In this document: one piece after another, positions 1-8,565 of the stretch | How the letters are laid out: each line of letters begins with the position of its first letter | Position numbering within the stretch: the first letter of the stretch is position 1 | Source of the DNA: Berkiella sp963829835 | GTDB taxonomy: Bacteria > Pseudomonadota > Gammaproteobacteria > Berkiellales > Berkiellaceae | DNA: 64,000 nucleotides | Assembly (NCBI GenBank): GCA_963829835.1 | Contig: CAWHKC010000004.1 | Location: 1,736,001 to 1,800,000, forward strand | Direction of reading: 5' to 3' | Made by a program: the position numbers and the translations under genes | The notes under the pieces: model-generated | Databases searched by the model: none | The model's input: the letters and a program-made list of their open reading frames with translations, nothing else | Told to the model about the DNA's origin: nothing

Positions 1-399
1 TTTCATTGCTTTTAAAAAAGTTTCAGTTTTTAATTTTACAAGAATATATTGATTCACAAAATGTCTGGCAAGCGCTGCACCTCTGCTAAAACCACCAAAT
101 GAAATGTTGATGGTATCACCTTCTTTGATGTGATTATTTTCAATAGCCTTATGTAATTTTGCCAATAATTTTGAATAGGCTTCACGCATCACCCAGGTGC
201 CCCCCAATCCGGTAAGCACTGAAAACCAACGATCATACCAACGCCATTGCACATCATTTCCGATGCCGTCACAATAAATAACCATTTGCTTTTCATTTTG
301 TACTAAGCCATCGCGCATTTTGACGACATTTGTGATAGTTGGATCTGCGGCTGCATCAGAAGTTCCATTGAATAAGATAACAACATTAAACTCAGCCAT
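1..399 (-). CDS. DUF2235 alpha/beta-hydrolase domain protein, N-terminal part
   Basis: The gene runs off the left edge; 133 residues are visible. It begins at the ATG read from 399, behind a good ribosome site (AAGGAG). An N-terminal FNGTSD stretch, a TNVVKMRDGL stretch, and near residue 105 the nucleophile elbow GGFSRGAALAR match the DUF2235 family. That family includes the catalytic domain of Tle1-type phospholipase effectors, and the Ser of GFSRG would be the nucleophile. The family assignment is firm; the substrate, and whether it is a secreted effector or a housekeeping hydrolase, cannot be read from this part. Confidence 0.8.
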   Translation of the reverse strand, partial: MAEFNVVILFNGTSDAAADPTITNVVKMRDGLVQNEKQMVIYCDGIGNDVQWRWYDRWFSVLTGLGGTWVMREAYSKLLAKLHKAIENNHIKEGDTINISFGGFSRGAALARHFVNQYILVKLKTETFLKAMK

Positions 400-428
400 A
401 CATTTTCTCCTTTGATGAACAACTAAAT

Positions 429-457
429 TTGACACGATGTAGAATAATTTGAATATT
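429..457 (+). promoter_or_regulatory. Candidate sigma70 promoter for the leader-peptide genes
   Basis: TTGACA at 429-434 and AATATT at 452-457 are separated by 17 bases. The -35 is perfect and the -10 is weak. It lies between the divergent DUF2235 gene and the first double-glycine peptide and points toward the peptide. Confidence 0.4.
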
Positions 458-497
458 TAGTTGATACAACTGTTAATAGTTTGGGTATTTAGTTGAT
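454..497. repeat. 12-bp direct repeat upstream of peptide gene
   Basis: TATTTAGTTGAT occurs at 454-465 and again at 486-497, a start-to-start distance of 32 bp, close to three helical turns. The first copy overlaps the candidate -10 element. Two phased copies could be a regulator binding site; this is inference. Confidence 0.4.
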
Positions 498-592
498 TGC
501 ACCATTTTCACAAACATGATTTTATACGGGGGTAAGTTTTCAATGGAAAAAAATTGTCAGTAACTGACATGAAAATGTCAAAGGAGAAAATG

Positions 593-823
593 ATGTATAC
601 TTTAACTGAACAAGACATTCAACAAGTTTCAGGTGGTATCAATGGCTTTGTGGTAACATTGAACATTGATGTTCCCATATCGGACACAAGTGCGATTGAA
701 GGTCTTTTGACTGATTTATTTACAAATCAATTAAACGCAGCCACTCTTGCGCAAGCGTTATTAGCAACACCTAACAATTTTAATGATATGAAATTTGTGT
801 CGTTGCATATCACAGAATATTAA
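593..823 (+). CDS. Small double-glycine-leader peptide (paralogue 1)
   Basis: A 76-residue peptide. AAGGAG at 581-586 sits 6 bases before the second of two adjacent ATGs (593), so I chose that one; 590 and a TTG at 554 are alternatives. From 593 the leader is MYTLTEQDIQQVSGG, with Leu at -12, Asp at -8, Ile at -7, Val at -4 and Gly-Gly at -2/-1. This is the classic signature recognised by C39-peptidase ABC exporters. The remaining ~61 residues are mildly acidic and end in FNDMKFVSLHITEY. The core is homologous to that of the next gene (shared QLNAA/QLDAA and NFNDM). Known for the leader class: cleavage after GG during export. Function of the core is unknown; bacteriocin-like or signalling roles are possible. 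Confidence 0.75.
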   Translation: MYTLTEQDIQQVSGGINGFVVTLNIDVPISDTSAIEGLLTDLFTNQLNAATLAQALLATPNNFNDMKFVSLHITEY

Positions 824-914
824 AATCAATAATATATATTTCGATTGATTTTTATGGCGAAAGAAAATATATTGATACGGGCTACTACACATAAAAATTT
901 AAAAGGAGAATATT

Positions 915-1184
915 ATGAAAGTATTATCTATGGAAGCTGTCAATCAAGTGTCTGGTGGTGATCTTGGCGTTAGCCTCACCGCTAATGTTCCTACAGCTGA
1001 TGCAACTGTATTTGCTGGTGTATTAGGCTTATTATTGACCGGCCAACTTGATGCTGCTGGTTTTGCTAATGCAATCAATGCAAACGTTGCTAACTTTAAT
1101 GATATGGCAATTCAAAGCATTACTGTTGGTAACTTCTTAATCACTCCTATACCAGTACCAGCGCCTGCACCAGCTGGACAGTAA
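915..1184 (+). CDS. Small double-glycine-leader peptide (paralogue 2)
   Basis: An 89-residue peptide with a strong ribosome site (AAAAGGAG) before the ATG. The leader MKVLSMEAVNQVSGG is 15 residues long with Leu -12, Val -7, Val -4 and GG. The core (about 74 residues) aligns with the upstream peptide through a VP-x(8)-G-x-L segment, the QLDAAGFANA stretch and NFNDM. It adds a Pro/Ala-rich tail (PIPVPAPAPAGQ). The two genes probably form one transcription unit ending in the hairpin at 1200-1235. No transporter or immunity gene is next to them. Confidence 0.8.
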   Translation: MKVLSMEAVNQVSGGDLGVSLTANVPTADATVFAGVLGLLLTGQLDAAGFANAINANVANFNDMAIQSITVGNFLITPIPVPAPAPAGQ

Positions 1185-1199
1185 TTTTCTTCAAAAGTT

Positions 1200-1235
1200 C
1201 GAACAACTTTCTCCTATTGGGGAGAGAGTTGTTCG
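1200..1235. terminator. Hairpin terminator between convergent genes
   Basis: A 9-bp perfect outer stem (CGAACAACT / AGTTGTTCG) continues into a TTCTCC/GGAGAG inner stem around a short loop, followed by TTTATATATT. It ends the peptide transcript. It also overlaps the last codons of the convergent acyl-CoA dehydrogenase-like gene, so it may serve both strands. Confidence 0.7.
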
Positions 1236-2227
1236 TTTATATATTCTGGGATAGTTGCTAGCGCATTAAATTGAACGATTTCTCTATATAACCTAGATAT
1301 TCTGCTATTGGGATCCATAGCCTGTCCCTTTGAGGCGATCACAGCCAATTGTACACATTTCCAAGCGCAGTTTGTTATCTTCACACGCAGCGCTATAAAA
1401 TCGCAGTCGAGATCAGAGGTTATTTTATCTCGAAGTTTATTGAGTTCTTCAAGAAGCGCATGCGTGACAGCATTCTCCTTTTTATAATATTCATTTAACA
1501 ACGCTAATGCACTCATTCCAATGCCATAAAAGTAGGGTAGTATATGATGGTTGGTTTTCATTTGATGATACCAGTTGCCAGCTTCTTGTCTATTCACAAT
1601 ATTTTTTTCGGGGATAAACCAGTCTTTTAGCGAAGCCGTAACGGTTTGAGTAGATTGCATCACCATGACTTGCAACGGAGGGCTGATTTGACATTGGCCG
1701 TTATGATGATCATCCGCAAAAGGTAACAAGGCAAAATATTCTTGTCCTTCATGGCTAAAACCTAAAATAAATTGTTCAAAGTGCCCAAATCCCGTTAACC
1801 ATTTAATAGCGCCATTGACAATATAACCCTCGTTTATTTTCTGAACATCGATTGCTGGAATGTCACTTCTTAAATGGGATACGGCATTTGCAATTCTTAA
1901 TTCACCTTTCATTACTTTTGGTAAAATCGTTTTTTTGGCAACTTCATTATCACCATAATAAATAAGACTTGAAGAAAGGTTAATTTGCGAGGTTAAAAAA
2001 GATAAAGCCCCACTGATACTAGTTTCTAATGCTTTATTGTCAAAACGGGTCTTTTTATCTAATGGTGCATTTTCCATTTCAGATCGCACTGATAGGGCAT
2101 ATAAATGTTCTTTGCCCATTTGATAAAATAGCTTATTTAAAGTGATAAATGAGTTGTCACATTCGTTAGCAAAAGGCTCAACTTCTGATTCTAGAAACTG
2201 TTTTAATTTTAAAGAGGCGTGCTTCAA
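1214..2227 (-). CDS. Acyl-CoA dehydrogenase family protein
   Basis: 337 residues, slightly short of the usual 370-400. The segment from about residue 85 (LTSQINLSSSLIYYGDNEVAKKTILP) through the GAIKWLTGFGHFEQFILG strand and the C-terminal helices (MSALALLNEYY onward) follows the acyl-CoA dehydrogenase fold: helical N-domain, beta middle domain, helical C-domain. The likely start is a TTG preceded by AAAAGGT. The catalytic Glu and FAD-contact residues could not be placed with confidence, so it may be a flavin monooxygenase-like or inactive member. It stands alone, convergent with the peptide genes. Confidence 0.7.
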   Translation of the reverse strand: MKHASLKLKQFLESEVEPFANECDNSFITLNKLFYQMGKEHLYALSVRSEMENAPLDKKTRFDNKALETSISGALSFLTSQINLSSSLIYYGDNEVAKKTILPKVMKGELRIANAVSHLRSDIPAIDVQKINEGYIVNGAIKWLTGFGHFEQFILGFSHEGQEYFALLPFADDHHNGQCQISPPLQVMVMQSTQTVTASLKDWFIPEKNIVNRQEAGNWYHQMKTNHHILPYFYGIGMSALALLNEYYKKENAVTHALLEELNKLRDKITSDLDCDFIALRVKITNCAWKCVQLAVIASKGQAMDPNSRISRLYREIVQFNALATIPEYINEQLSPQ

Positions 2228-2345
2228 ATGTGACCTTTTCAGGGAGATATTTTTTATAATCTATTCAATATTTATATCACAATTTAAAGTTCTGCAGAAT
2301 ATATCCCAGATGGCATTAGTTATTCTGCTTATAAACCTTTCTAAT

Positions 2346-3164
2346 TTATGCTTTGCCCAATGCTGTCTTTCTCTTATCTTCGATGACTTCTTCAACTGTA
2401 ACAGTTGAGGAAGGAACGCTTGGTGGGCTAATGCTACGAATACCAGAAAAAATGATTACTTTATCTTCGCTTTGCATCGCTAAATATAAATCACTTTGAG
2501 CTGGCGCGCTTGGCCGAGTTGAAGGTATTGATGGAGCTGCAGCGGTAGGAACAGTCGCAGGTAAAGCAGCTGGCGTTCTTCTCACCAAACTGCTAAGTCT
2601 ACCCATGGTAGACGTAGCAGCATTGGAGCTGACTTTCCAGGATTTATCTAGTATAGAATAGAGAGCTTCAGTTGGAGTTTTTTCAAGTTTTTGTATATAC
2701 CCTTTTGCAACTTCTCCTAAAAATTCTGCACTGAATTCGACAACGGGGACAGCCACATCTTTAACAAGACAACCCCCTGGAATAAAACTAACCAAAACGG
2801 GAACTCCCATATCAAGCAGAAAAGGAAGTGCTTTTTTTCTTGCTGCATAATATACCGGTGCTGCGACCATTGCTTGTTGAACAGAGCTTCTTGGCTCTTC
2901 TTTCTTTTTTAATTGTTTTAAAAAAGAGGACGGTTGAGCTTTAATAAAATGAATCATTTCATCTCTAGCATCAGGCGGGCAAGCAAGCATGGCAGCGTTT
3001 AAAAAAGATTCTTTGGTGAATTCACCATCTTGTTTATCAATTTCTTTTGCCATTTCTTTAAAAAAGAGAATAATAGGGGATTCGGGAATTAATCTTTGTC
3101 TTGTGGCAAGCGGGGCGTCTTCATCTTTGGAAATGTCATCATCTTTAGGTACACCACGTTTCAT
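2346..3164 (-). CDS. Unknown protein with central hydrophobic segment
   Basis: 272 residues, not recognised. The first 35 residues are charged (MKRGVPKDDDISKDEDAP). A hydrophobic stretch around residues 115-150 (PVLVSFIPGG followed by VKDVAVPVVEF) could be membrane-associating. It is followed by a Ser/Thr/Ala/Pro-rich low-complexity tail. The charged-hydrophobic-Pro/Ser layout resembles several other unknown proteins in this window and would fit an effector, but no domain supports that. Confidence 0.6.
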   Translation of the reverse strand: MKRGVPKDDDISKDEDAPLATRQRLIPESPIILFFKEMAKEIDKQDGEFTKESFLNAAMLACPPDARDEMIHFIKAQPSSFLKQLKKKEEPRSSVQQAMVAAPVYYAARKKALPFLLDMGVPVLVSFIPGGCLVKDVAVPVVEFSAEFLGEVAKGYIQKLEKTPTEALYSILDKSWKVSSNAATSTMGRLSSLVRRTPAALPATVPTAAAPSIPSTRPSAPAQSDLYLAMQSEDKVIIFSGIRSISPPSVPSSTVTVEEVIEDKRKTALGKA

Positions 3165-3316
3165 ATAAATAAGAACCTTATCGGTAAAATTTGAAAGAGA
3201 AAAATAGCCTTAAGTATTATATTGACAAAAATATTTAGTTACAATTCTTACAAATGCCGTTTATCCCTCTGAATCTGCCATTTATCAGCCATATTATCGT
3301 AAAGAAGAAAATTAAA

Positions 3317-3344
3317 TTGACAATAAGTCATTCGACTATATACT
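3317..3344 (+). promoter_or_regulatory. Promoter for glycine-zipper peptide operon
   Basis: TTGACA at 3317-3322 and TATACT at 3339-3344, spaced by 16 bases, 35 bases upstream of the ATG at 3380. Both hexamers are near consensus. Confidence 0.6.
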
Positions 3345-3379
3345 TTATGGATCTATTTTGGTAACAGTTTAGGCAAGAC

Positions 3380-3640
3380 ATGAGAACATTAACGCTTAAC
3401 GAACAAATGCGTGTTAGCGGCGCTGATCTTGAAGAATCTATGTTTACAGGTTTTGTTATTGGATCTGCAGCTGGCAGTATCGCTGGTGCAGCCGCAGGTG
3501 CTTATTATGTTTGTAAATATCCCTTGTTAGCTGCGTTACCAGGCGTACTCGAAAGTGCTGTGAAGACAGGTGCTATAGTGGGATGTTGTGCTGGTGGCTT
3601 TGGCGGACTATTTGCCGGCATTTTACTTGGGGAAGACTAA
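3380..3640 (+). CDS. Small GA-leader glycine-zipper peptide
   Basis: 86 residues. The leader MRTLTLNEQMRVSGA is again 15 residues with Leu -12, Val -4 and Gly-Ala at -2/-1, a recognised variant of the double-glycine site. The core carries two hydrophobic Gly/Ala segments (GFVIGSAAGSIAGAAAGAYY and the region after residue 58, GAIVGCCAGGFGGLFAGILL) with GxxxG spacing, as in two-peptide pore-forming bacteriocins. It has three Cys. The gene that follows 28 bases downstream is the obvious immunity or accessory candidate. The exporter is not in the window. Confidence 0.7.
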   Translation: MRTLTLNEQMRVSGADLEESMFTGFVIGSAAGSIAGAAAGAYYVCKYPLLAALPGVLESAVKTGAIVGCCAGGFGGLFAGILLGED

Positions 3641-3668
3641 ACGTCTACTATCTATATTGAGGTGAATT

Positions 3669-4043
3669 ATGCAACATGGGCCATGGTTAAAAAATACTTT
3701 TGGACAATTGGACTGGATTACAGACGATACAAAATATTCGGGTTATGTTGTCTCAGGTCCCATCTATGATGTGACAAAATCAATGGCCATTGCTTCATTT
3801 TTTAGCCAGCATGGTATTACTAATGCCGTCAGTATGAAATCAATTAGCGGTCATTATCATCGTGTTTTTCTCCCCAAGACGGAAGTTGAGGCTTTTATTG
3901 TGGCTGATCAATTTAGAGACGGAAGAAACTTGTCATGGAGCACTATGTTTGAGTTTTATCTTGAAGAGATAGATAAAGCAAACAATCAGCAATCACTTGA
4001 TTCTGTCAGTTCTTCTTCTGTTGCCAAACTCCGTCAATCCTAA
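3669..4043 (+). CDS. Unknown protein downstream of zipper peptide
   Basis: 124 residues, soluble, not recognised. It starts at an ATG behind GAGGTGAATT and ends in a Ser-rich tail (SLDSVSSSSVAK). Its position 28 bases after the glycine-zipper peptide, on the same strand with no terminator between, makes co-transcription likely. A self-protection or modification role is inference from position only. There are no membrane segments, which argues against a classic membrane immunity protein. Confidence 0.6.
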   Translation: MQHGPWLKNTFGQLDWITDDTKYSGYVVSGPIYDVTKSMAIASFFSQHGITNAVSMKSISGHYHRVFLPKTEVEAFIVADQFRDGRNLSWSTMFEFYLEEIDKANNQQSLDSVSSSSVAKLRQS

Positions 4044-4144
4044 GCTTTGGGTTGTTAATCAACATATAGAAAGTAATCTTACTCTCTATATTTAGGTTAT
4101 ACTATTTAGCAATCGCATTTGTAAATAAGTTGCAAAATAAACTG

Positions 4145-4750
4145 ATGGCTTCTGATAACAATCATTCTCGCATTCTCGTACTTTTTGCACATCCTGCCAT
4201 TCAAAAGTCGCGAGTGAATGCTGAACTCATCAAACCACTACAAAATATTGATGGCATCACTTTTCGCGATCTTTATGAAACTTATCCTGATTTTTATATT
4301 GATATAAAAAAGGAACAAGCTTTACTTTTAGAACACGATATCATTATCTTTATGCATCCTTTCTATTGGTATAGTATTCCTTCAATATTAAAAGAATGGC
4401 TTGATTTAGTATTAGAATATGGCTTTGCCTATGGTGAAACGGGCACAGCTTTAAAGGGAAAAAAATTGCTGTCAGTGATTACAACCGGGGGTGGCAATAA
4501 TTCCTACCATGAAACAGGTATGAATCGATTTACTATCAAACAATTACTGACTCCTTTAAATCAAACAGCCCATTTATGTGGTATGCAATATTTACCACCC
4601 TTTGTTGTTCATAACGTATTGGAATTAACTAAAGAAGATATAGCAAATCATGCAATAAAATTGAAAGAAATTTTACTTGCACTAAGAGATGGTAAAGTAG
4701 ATTTAAGTCAAACTGAAATGACCTATTTAAATATGGCTATCATCAAGTAA
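4145..4750 (+). CDS. kefF: NAD(P)H oxidoreductase, Kef ancillary subunit
   Basis: About 201 residues from the ATG at 4145 (an upstream in-frame TTG at 4130 is less likely). It is a flavodoxin-fold protein of the KefF/KefG/MdaB family: the beta strand RILVLFAHP, the IIFMHPFYWYSIPSILKEW segment contacting the flavin, and a TTGGGNNSYHETG loop. Family members bind the partner Kef antiporter, activate it and reduce quinones. The Kef gene starts 18 bases downstream, so the pair is an operon. The choice between kefF and kefG is not settled by sequence. Confidence 0.8.
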   Translation: MASDNNHSRILVLFAHPAIQKSRVNAELIKPLQNIDGITFRDLYETYPDFYIDIKKEQALLLEHDIIIFMHPFYWYSIPSILKEWLDLVLEYGFAYGETGTALKGKKLLSVITTGGGNNSYHETGMNRFTIKQLLTPLNQTAHLCGMQYLPPFVVHNVLELTKEDIANHAIKLKEILLALRDGKVDLSQTEMTYLNMAIIK

Positions 4751-4768
4751 CCCCCAAATAGGAAAGCT

Positions 4769-6628
4769 ATGGAATATAAAGATTTTTTCTTTCAAGCGGC
4801 TATTTATCTTTTAGCTGCTGTTCTATCAGTGCCTTTAGCTAAACGCTTAGGATTTGGTTCAGTACTGGGATACTTAATAGCGGGTATTATTATTGGGCCC
4901 TATATGCTTGGTATGGTTGGGGAAAATAGTCAAGATATCATGCATTTTGCCGAGTTTGGTGTAGTGATGATGCTTTTCCTTATTGGACTTGAGCTTCGTC
5001 CTGCATTGATTTGGCAATTGCGCTCTCAAATCGTTGGATTAGGACTGTTACAAGTCGTAACGACAACGCTCATTTTCACCGCATTATTTTTATTGTTCAG
5101 TCATACTTTATATACCGCGCTTATCATGGGGATGATTCTTTCTTTATCTTCTACTGCTATTGTCATGCAAATATTCACTGAAAAAGGATGGCTTCAAGCG
5201 CCTGTGGGGCAAGCAACCTTCTCAGTTTTATTATTTCAAGATATTGCGGTTATACCGATGATGGCCATCATTCCCTTACTGACCTTATCATCTAAGATAA
5301 CTGCACCTGTTGAGCATTCATTTATAACGGATTTAAATGCTTGGCAGCATGCTTTACTAACACTGGGGATCATCATATTCATTGTCTTTGCGGGACGTTA
5401 CTTATTAAGACCTTTATTTCGATTCATAGCTAAAGCAAATTTGAGAGAAGTATTTACAGCAGCTTCTCTTTTAATCATCATCGCGAATGCCCTCATTATG
5501 CAAGCGATTGGAATGTCACCAGCGTTAGGCACTTTTTTAGCAGGAGTCTTATTGGCGGAAAGTGAATACAGACATGAATTGGAAGCAGATGTTGAGCCAT
5601 TTAAAGGATTGCTATTAGGACTATTCTTCATTTCAGTTGGGGCAAATATTAACTTTAGCATCGTGTTTGATGATCCGCTGACCATCATAAAATTAGTTGC
5701 TTTACTTATTCTCGCTAAAGCTATCGTCCTATACGCCATAGCCAAATTTTTCAAGTTTAATACGCAAGATAGCCTTTTATTCTCACTCACACTGGCCCAA
5801 GGGGGTGAATTCTGTTTCGTTCTTCTTTCTCATGCTGTGCTTAATCAAGTATTAGATCCTTCCCTTGCAAACCAACTGGTCGTTGTTGTTGCTATCAGTA
5901 TGATCTTTACACCTTTGATGATTATTTTTTATGAGAAGATACTAGAACCTTATTTTATACGCACCCAAGAAAAGAAAGAGTTCGATACTATCGAGGGTCA
6001 AAAAAACCCAGTAATCATTGCCGGATTTGGGCGCTATGGTCAAATTATTGGTCGCTTACTTTTTGCCAATAAAATAAAGGCCACCGTTCTTGATCTTGAT
6101 GCCGATAATATTGTTGTCATTAGAAAATTTGGATTTAAAGTATTCTATGGGGATGCATCGAGATTAGATTTATTACATGCTGCTGGAATAGAACAAGCCA
6201 AATTGTTTATTTTGGCTATAGATGATTCGAGTAAGGCTTTAGAAATTGCATTGCTTGTTAGGAAACACTATCCTCACATCAAAATTTTGGCCAGAGTTCG
6301 TGGTAGAACGCAAGCGTATGAATTTCTTAATGAAAATTTTCCTGCTGTTTATCGAGAAACATTTGACTCTTCACTCGCCATGGCTGTAGATGCGTTAAAA
6401 GCGTTAGGATATCCAGCTTATTATGCATGGCGTAGTGTGCGTTTTTTTAGAAAACATGATGAAGCATCAATGCAGCGATTATTTAAATTATACGGCAATG
6501 AGAAAGAATATATGGATGCTGCAAAGAAAAGTAGAAAAAATCTGGAGAAAGCCTTTACGGCGGATAATGAAGGGAATCAGACTTTTGATAGGGCTTGGGA
6601 TCCCGAAAATGCGAAGGAAAGAGGATAG
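4769..6628 (+). CDS. kefC: Glutathione-regulated potassium/proton antiporter
   Basis: 619 residues, the usual Kef length. The N-terminal ~390 residues form a CPA2 antiporter domain with about 12 hydrophobic segments, including FLIGLELRP near residue 70 and the SSTAIVMQ stretch. The C-terminal part has a TrkA-N (RCK) Rossmann domain with GFGRYGQIIGR around residue 415, then YGDASRLDLL. In the family, glutathione holds the channel shut and glutathione S-conjugates open it, acidifying the cytoplasm as protection against electrophiles. The strong start (AGGAAAG before ATG) and the ancillary gene just upstream support this. KefB and KefC cannot be separated here. Confidence 0.88.
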   Translation: MEYKDFFFQAAIYLLAAVLSVPLAKRLGFGSVLGYLIAGIIIGPYMLGMVGENSQDIMHFAEFGVVMMLFLIGLELRPALIWQLRSQIVGLGLLQVVTTTLIFTALFLLFSHTLYTALIMGMILSLSSTAIVMQIFTEKGWLQAPVGQATFSVLLFQDIAVIPMMAIIPLLTLSSKITAPVEHSFITDLNAWQHALLTLGIIIFIVFAGRYLLRPLFRFIAKANLREVFTAASLLIIIANALIMQAIGMSPALGTFLAGVLLAESEYRHELEADVEPFKGLLLGLFFISVGANINFSIVFDDPLTIIKLVALLILAKAIVLYAIAKFFKFNTQDSLLFSLTLAQGGEFCFVLLSHAVLNQVLDPSLANQLVVVVAISMIFTPLMIIFYEKILEPYFIRTQEKKEFDTIEGQKNPVIIAGFGRYGQIIGRLLFANKIKATVLDLDADNIVVIRKFGFKVFYGDASRLDLLHAAGIEQAKLFILAIDDSSKALEIALLVRKHYPHIKILARVRGRTQAYEFLNENFPAVYRETFDSSLAMAVDALKALGYPAYYAWRSVRFFRKHDEASMQRLFKLYGNEKEYMDAAKKSRKNLEKAFTADNEGNQTFDRAWDPENAKERG

Positions 6629-6630
6629 TG

Positions 6631-6685
6631 TTCCATTAATAATGGAAATTCGGATGTAGGGTGGGCAAAGCAAAGCGTGCCCACC
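6631..6685. terminator. Two hairpins between convergent genes
   Basis: TTCCATTAATAATGGAA (6631-6647) is a perfect 7-bp stem. It is followed by GGTGGGCA...TGCCCACC (6660-6685), an 8-bp perfect stem with a 10-base loop. They lie between the convergent kef and kinase genes and probably act as bidirectional terminators. The second also looks like a dispersed REP-type palindrome. Confidence 0.6.
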
Positions 6686-6693
6686 ATCATATA

Positions 6694-8565
6694 TTAGGGC
6701 TTAGTGGTTGAAGAGCTCTTCCTTGAAGCTTCTTGCTCGGCTCTTTCTTCTGATTCTTCACGACTGACAACAGTGATACCTCTATTCCTGGTTTGAGGAG
6801 ATGCTAATGAACTTAAGAATGCAGGTCCACTGCTCTTGGTGCGCCTATGCTTTAGTCTACCGCTAGGTGATGTGAGAAGTGGCGTAGGCAACGCAGGAGC
6901 CACATCTGACACCGAAAGAGTAGAAACCAATGAGGTTAATCTATCTGTTGCTTGTGCCATATCAAATATTCCTGGAGAGATGGTGAGCTCAGTTGAACCA
7001 GGAGGGGAAAGTTTGCTTTCCCGTTTAATTTTATGACCACTTGGATATCTATCAAGCTTTCGAGCACTACTATCCATGCTTGCGCGTGCTGATTTAGGAC
7101 GGCTCTGCGGTGCATCTTGTTGAGGCACTACCTTTACTTTTTCTTCCTCTTTCTCCTTCTCTTTCTCTTTCAGAGTTTCATCTGCTAATTCGAAACTGAA
7201 TTTATTCAAATGCGGAATGACGACACTTCTTCGTTTAGACAAAAAAGAGGAGGGCATTGATGCACGTGGTGATACAGCATTTGTGGTAGAGCCTCTTGGG
7301 CTGTTTAGTATAGAATCATCTTGTGCTTCACAGACCATTCGACGGTGCGCTTTATAATCCTCAAATGCTTCAAAGGGATTTAAAACTTTTGTTTCAATGG
7401 TTGCTTTAGTGACAAGCGAATTGAGTTCTGAACTTAATTTAATTAATTTATCTAAATCGGGACGATGTATTGGTTCTTCCATCGTTAGTTCGTCAATGAT
7501 AGCTTTTATTTTTTCATGAACGTTTCGTCTAATTTTTAATTCAGCTGTTTCAGAAGAAGGCGGTGGGGCAGAGCGAGCAAACATATCTGGCATTAGACAT
7601 TTAACTTCTTCGAAGGTGAGTTCAGATTTTGCTTTAGCTTCGCGTTGTTCAAGAAGTTTTCTTCTAAGTTCTGCTGGATAAAAATTTTGCGAACATATGG
7701 CTGCAATGACAACGCCAAGTGAGTATAAATCATTTCTAGGTCCATAATTGACCCTTTTTGTTAAATAGGGATCATTGTATCCAAATGTGCCTGCTATTTC
7801 TGTAGCTTGCTCAGGTTTTGAAGGATCAAAGCTAATTGCAGTGCCAAGATCGACAACTTTCACATCAAAACAATGATGAAAAAGACCTCTATCATCTAAT
7901 AATATATTTTGCAATTTGAAGTCGCGATGTGCTAATTGCTTTTTATGTAACCAAATTGCTTGTTCTAAAACTTTAACGACAAGACGTGCCAGCAATAATT
8001 CATCAAATGGCTTTTTACCTTTGAAGTGTTCCGGTAAATCTCTTGGTATGTTGGAGTCGGTTTCAAAAAGATAATCCTCAAGTGTTATTCCTGAGTAAAA
8101 ATCCATCAAAATATAAGCAATCCCTTTTCTGTCAACGGCTGTTCCTAACAAACGATTACAACGCGCTAAATTCTTTTTTTCACGTGCAAAGTCCTCATCG
8201 GCATTGATGCTTAATGGATTGATAATTTTCACGGCAGCCCATGATCTTGTATGCAGATTTTGAGCAAGTAGGACTTCACCTTGAGCGCCTTTGCCAGCAG
8301 ATTTTGTTAAATCAATGGCAAAATAAGATAATTTATTGTTACTTTTAGTGACAATAATTTGCCATTTTATTGATTTATCGTTTTTATCTGTGATCTCAAC
8401 AATTTTGCCGTTTTTAGAAAAGTCAGCTTCTTTTGTTTTCTTTGTAGCTTTTTTTATGACGCGGTCTATATTTACTTCGGGGATGACACATTCTTTATCA
8501 AGGGGCTGATTTTTAAATAAAACTTTTACTTGTGGTTTAGTGGGTGGTGTTGGGCCTGATTGCAT
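6694..8565 (-). CDS. Eukaryote-like Ser/Thr protein kinase
   Basis: 623 residues from the ATG at 8565; an upstream in-frame TTG at 8604 is disfavoured. The kinase core is clear: Gly loop GKGAQGEV (~91-98), AVK lysine (~113), catalytic loop HRDFKLQN (~213-220), and the metal site as DLG (~239-241) instead of DFG, followed by an activation segment ending GTFGYNDPYL. All catalytic residues are present, so it should be active. The C-terminal ~200 residues are Ser/Pro/Lys-rich and disordered-looking. There is no transmembrane segment, unlike PknB-type bacterial receptors. A translocated effector kinase is inference. Confidence 0.85.
   Translation of the reverse strand: MQSGPTPPTKPQVKVLFKNQPLDKECVIPEVNIDRVIKKATKKTKEADFSKNGKIVEITDKNDKSIKWQIIVTKSNNKLSYFAIDLTKSAGKGAQGEVLLAQNLHTRSWAAVKIINPLSINADEDFAREKKNLARCNRLLGTAVDRKGIAYILMDFYSGITLEDYLFETDSNIPRDLPEHFKGKKPFDELLLARLVVKVLEQAIWLHKKQLAHRDFKLQNILLDDRGLFHHCFDVKVVDLGTAISFDPSKPEQATEIAGTFGYNDPYLTKRVNYGPRNDLYSLGVVIAAICSQNFYPAELRRKLLEQREAKAKSELTFEEVKCLMPDMFARSAPPPSSETAELKIRRNVHEKIKAIIDELTMEEPIHRPDLDKLIKLSSELNSLVTKATIETKVLNPFEAFEDYKAHRRMVCEAQDDSILNSPRGSTTNAVSPRASMPSSFLSKRRSVVIPHLNKFSFELADETLKEKEKEKEEEKVKVVPQQDAPQSRPKSARASMDSSARKLDRYPSGHKIKRESKLSPPGSTELTISPGIFDMAQATDRLTSLVSTLSVSDVAPALPTPLLTSPSGRLKHRRTKSSGPAFLSSLASPQTRNRGITVVSREESEERAEQEASRKSSSTTKP

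Noticed and set aside
5398..5790. 130-codon minus-strand frame inside the Kef antiporter
   Set aside because: Antisense to a clear full-length antiporter; no ribosome site or recognisable domain.
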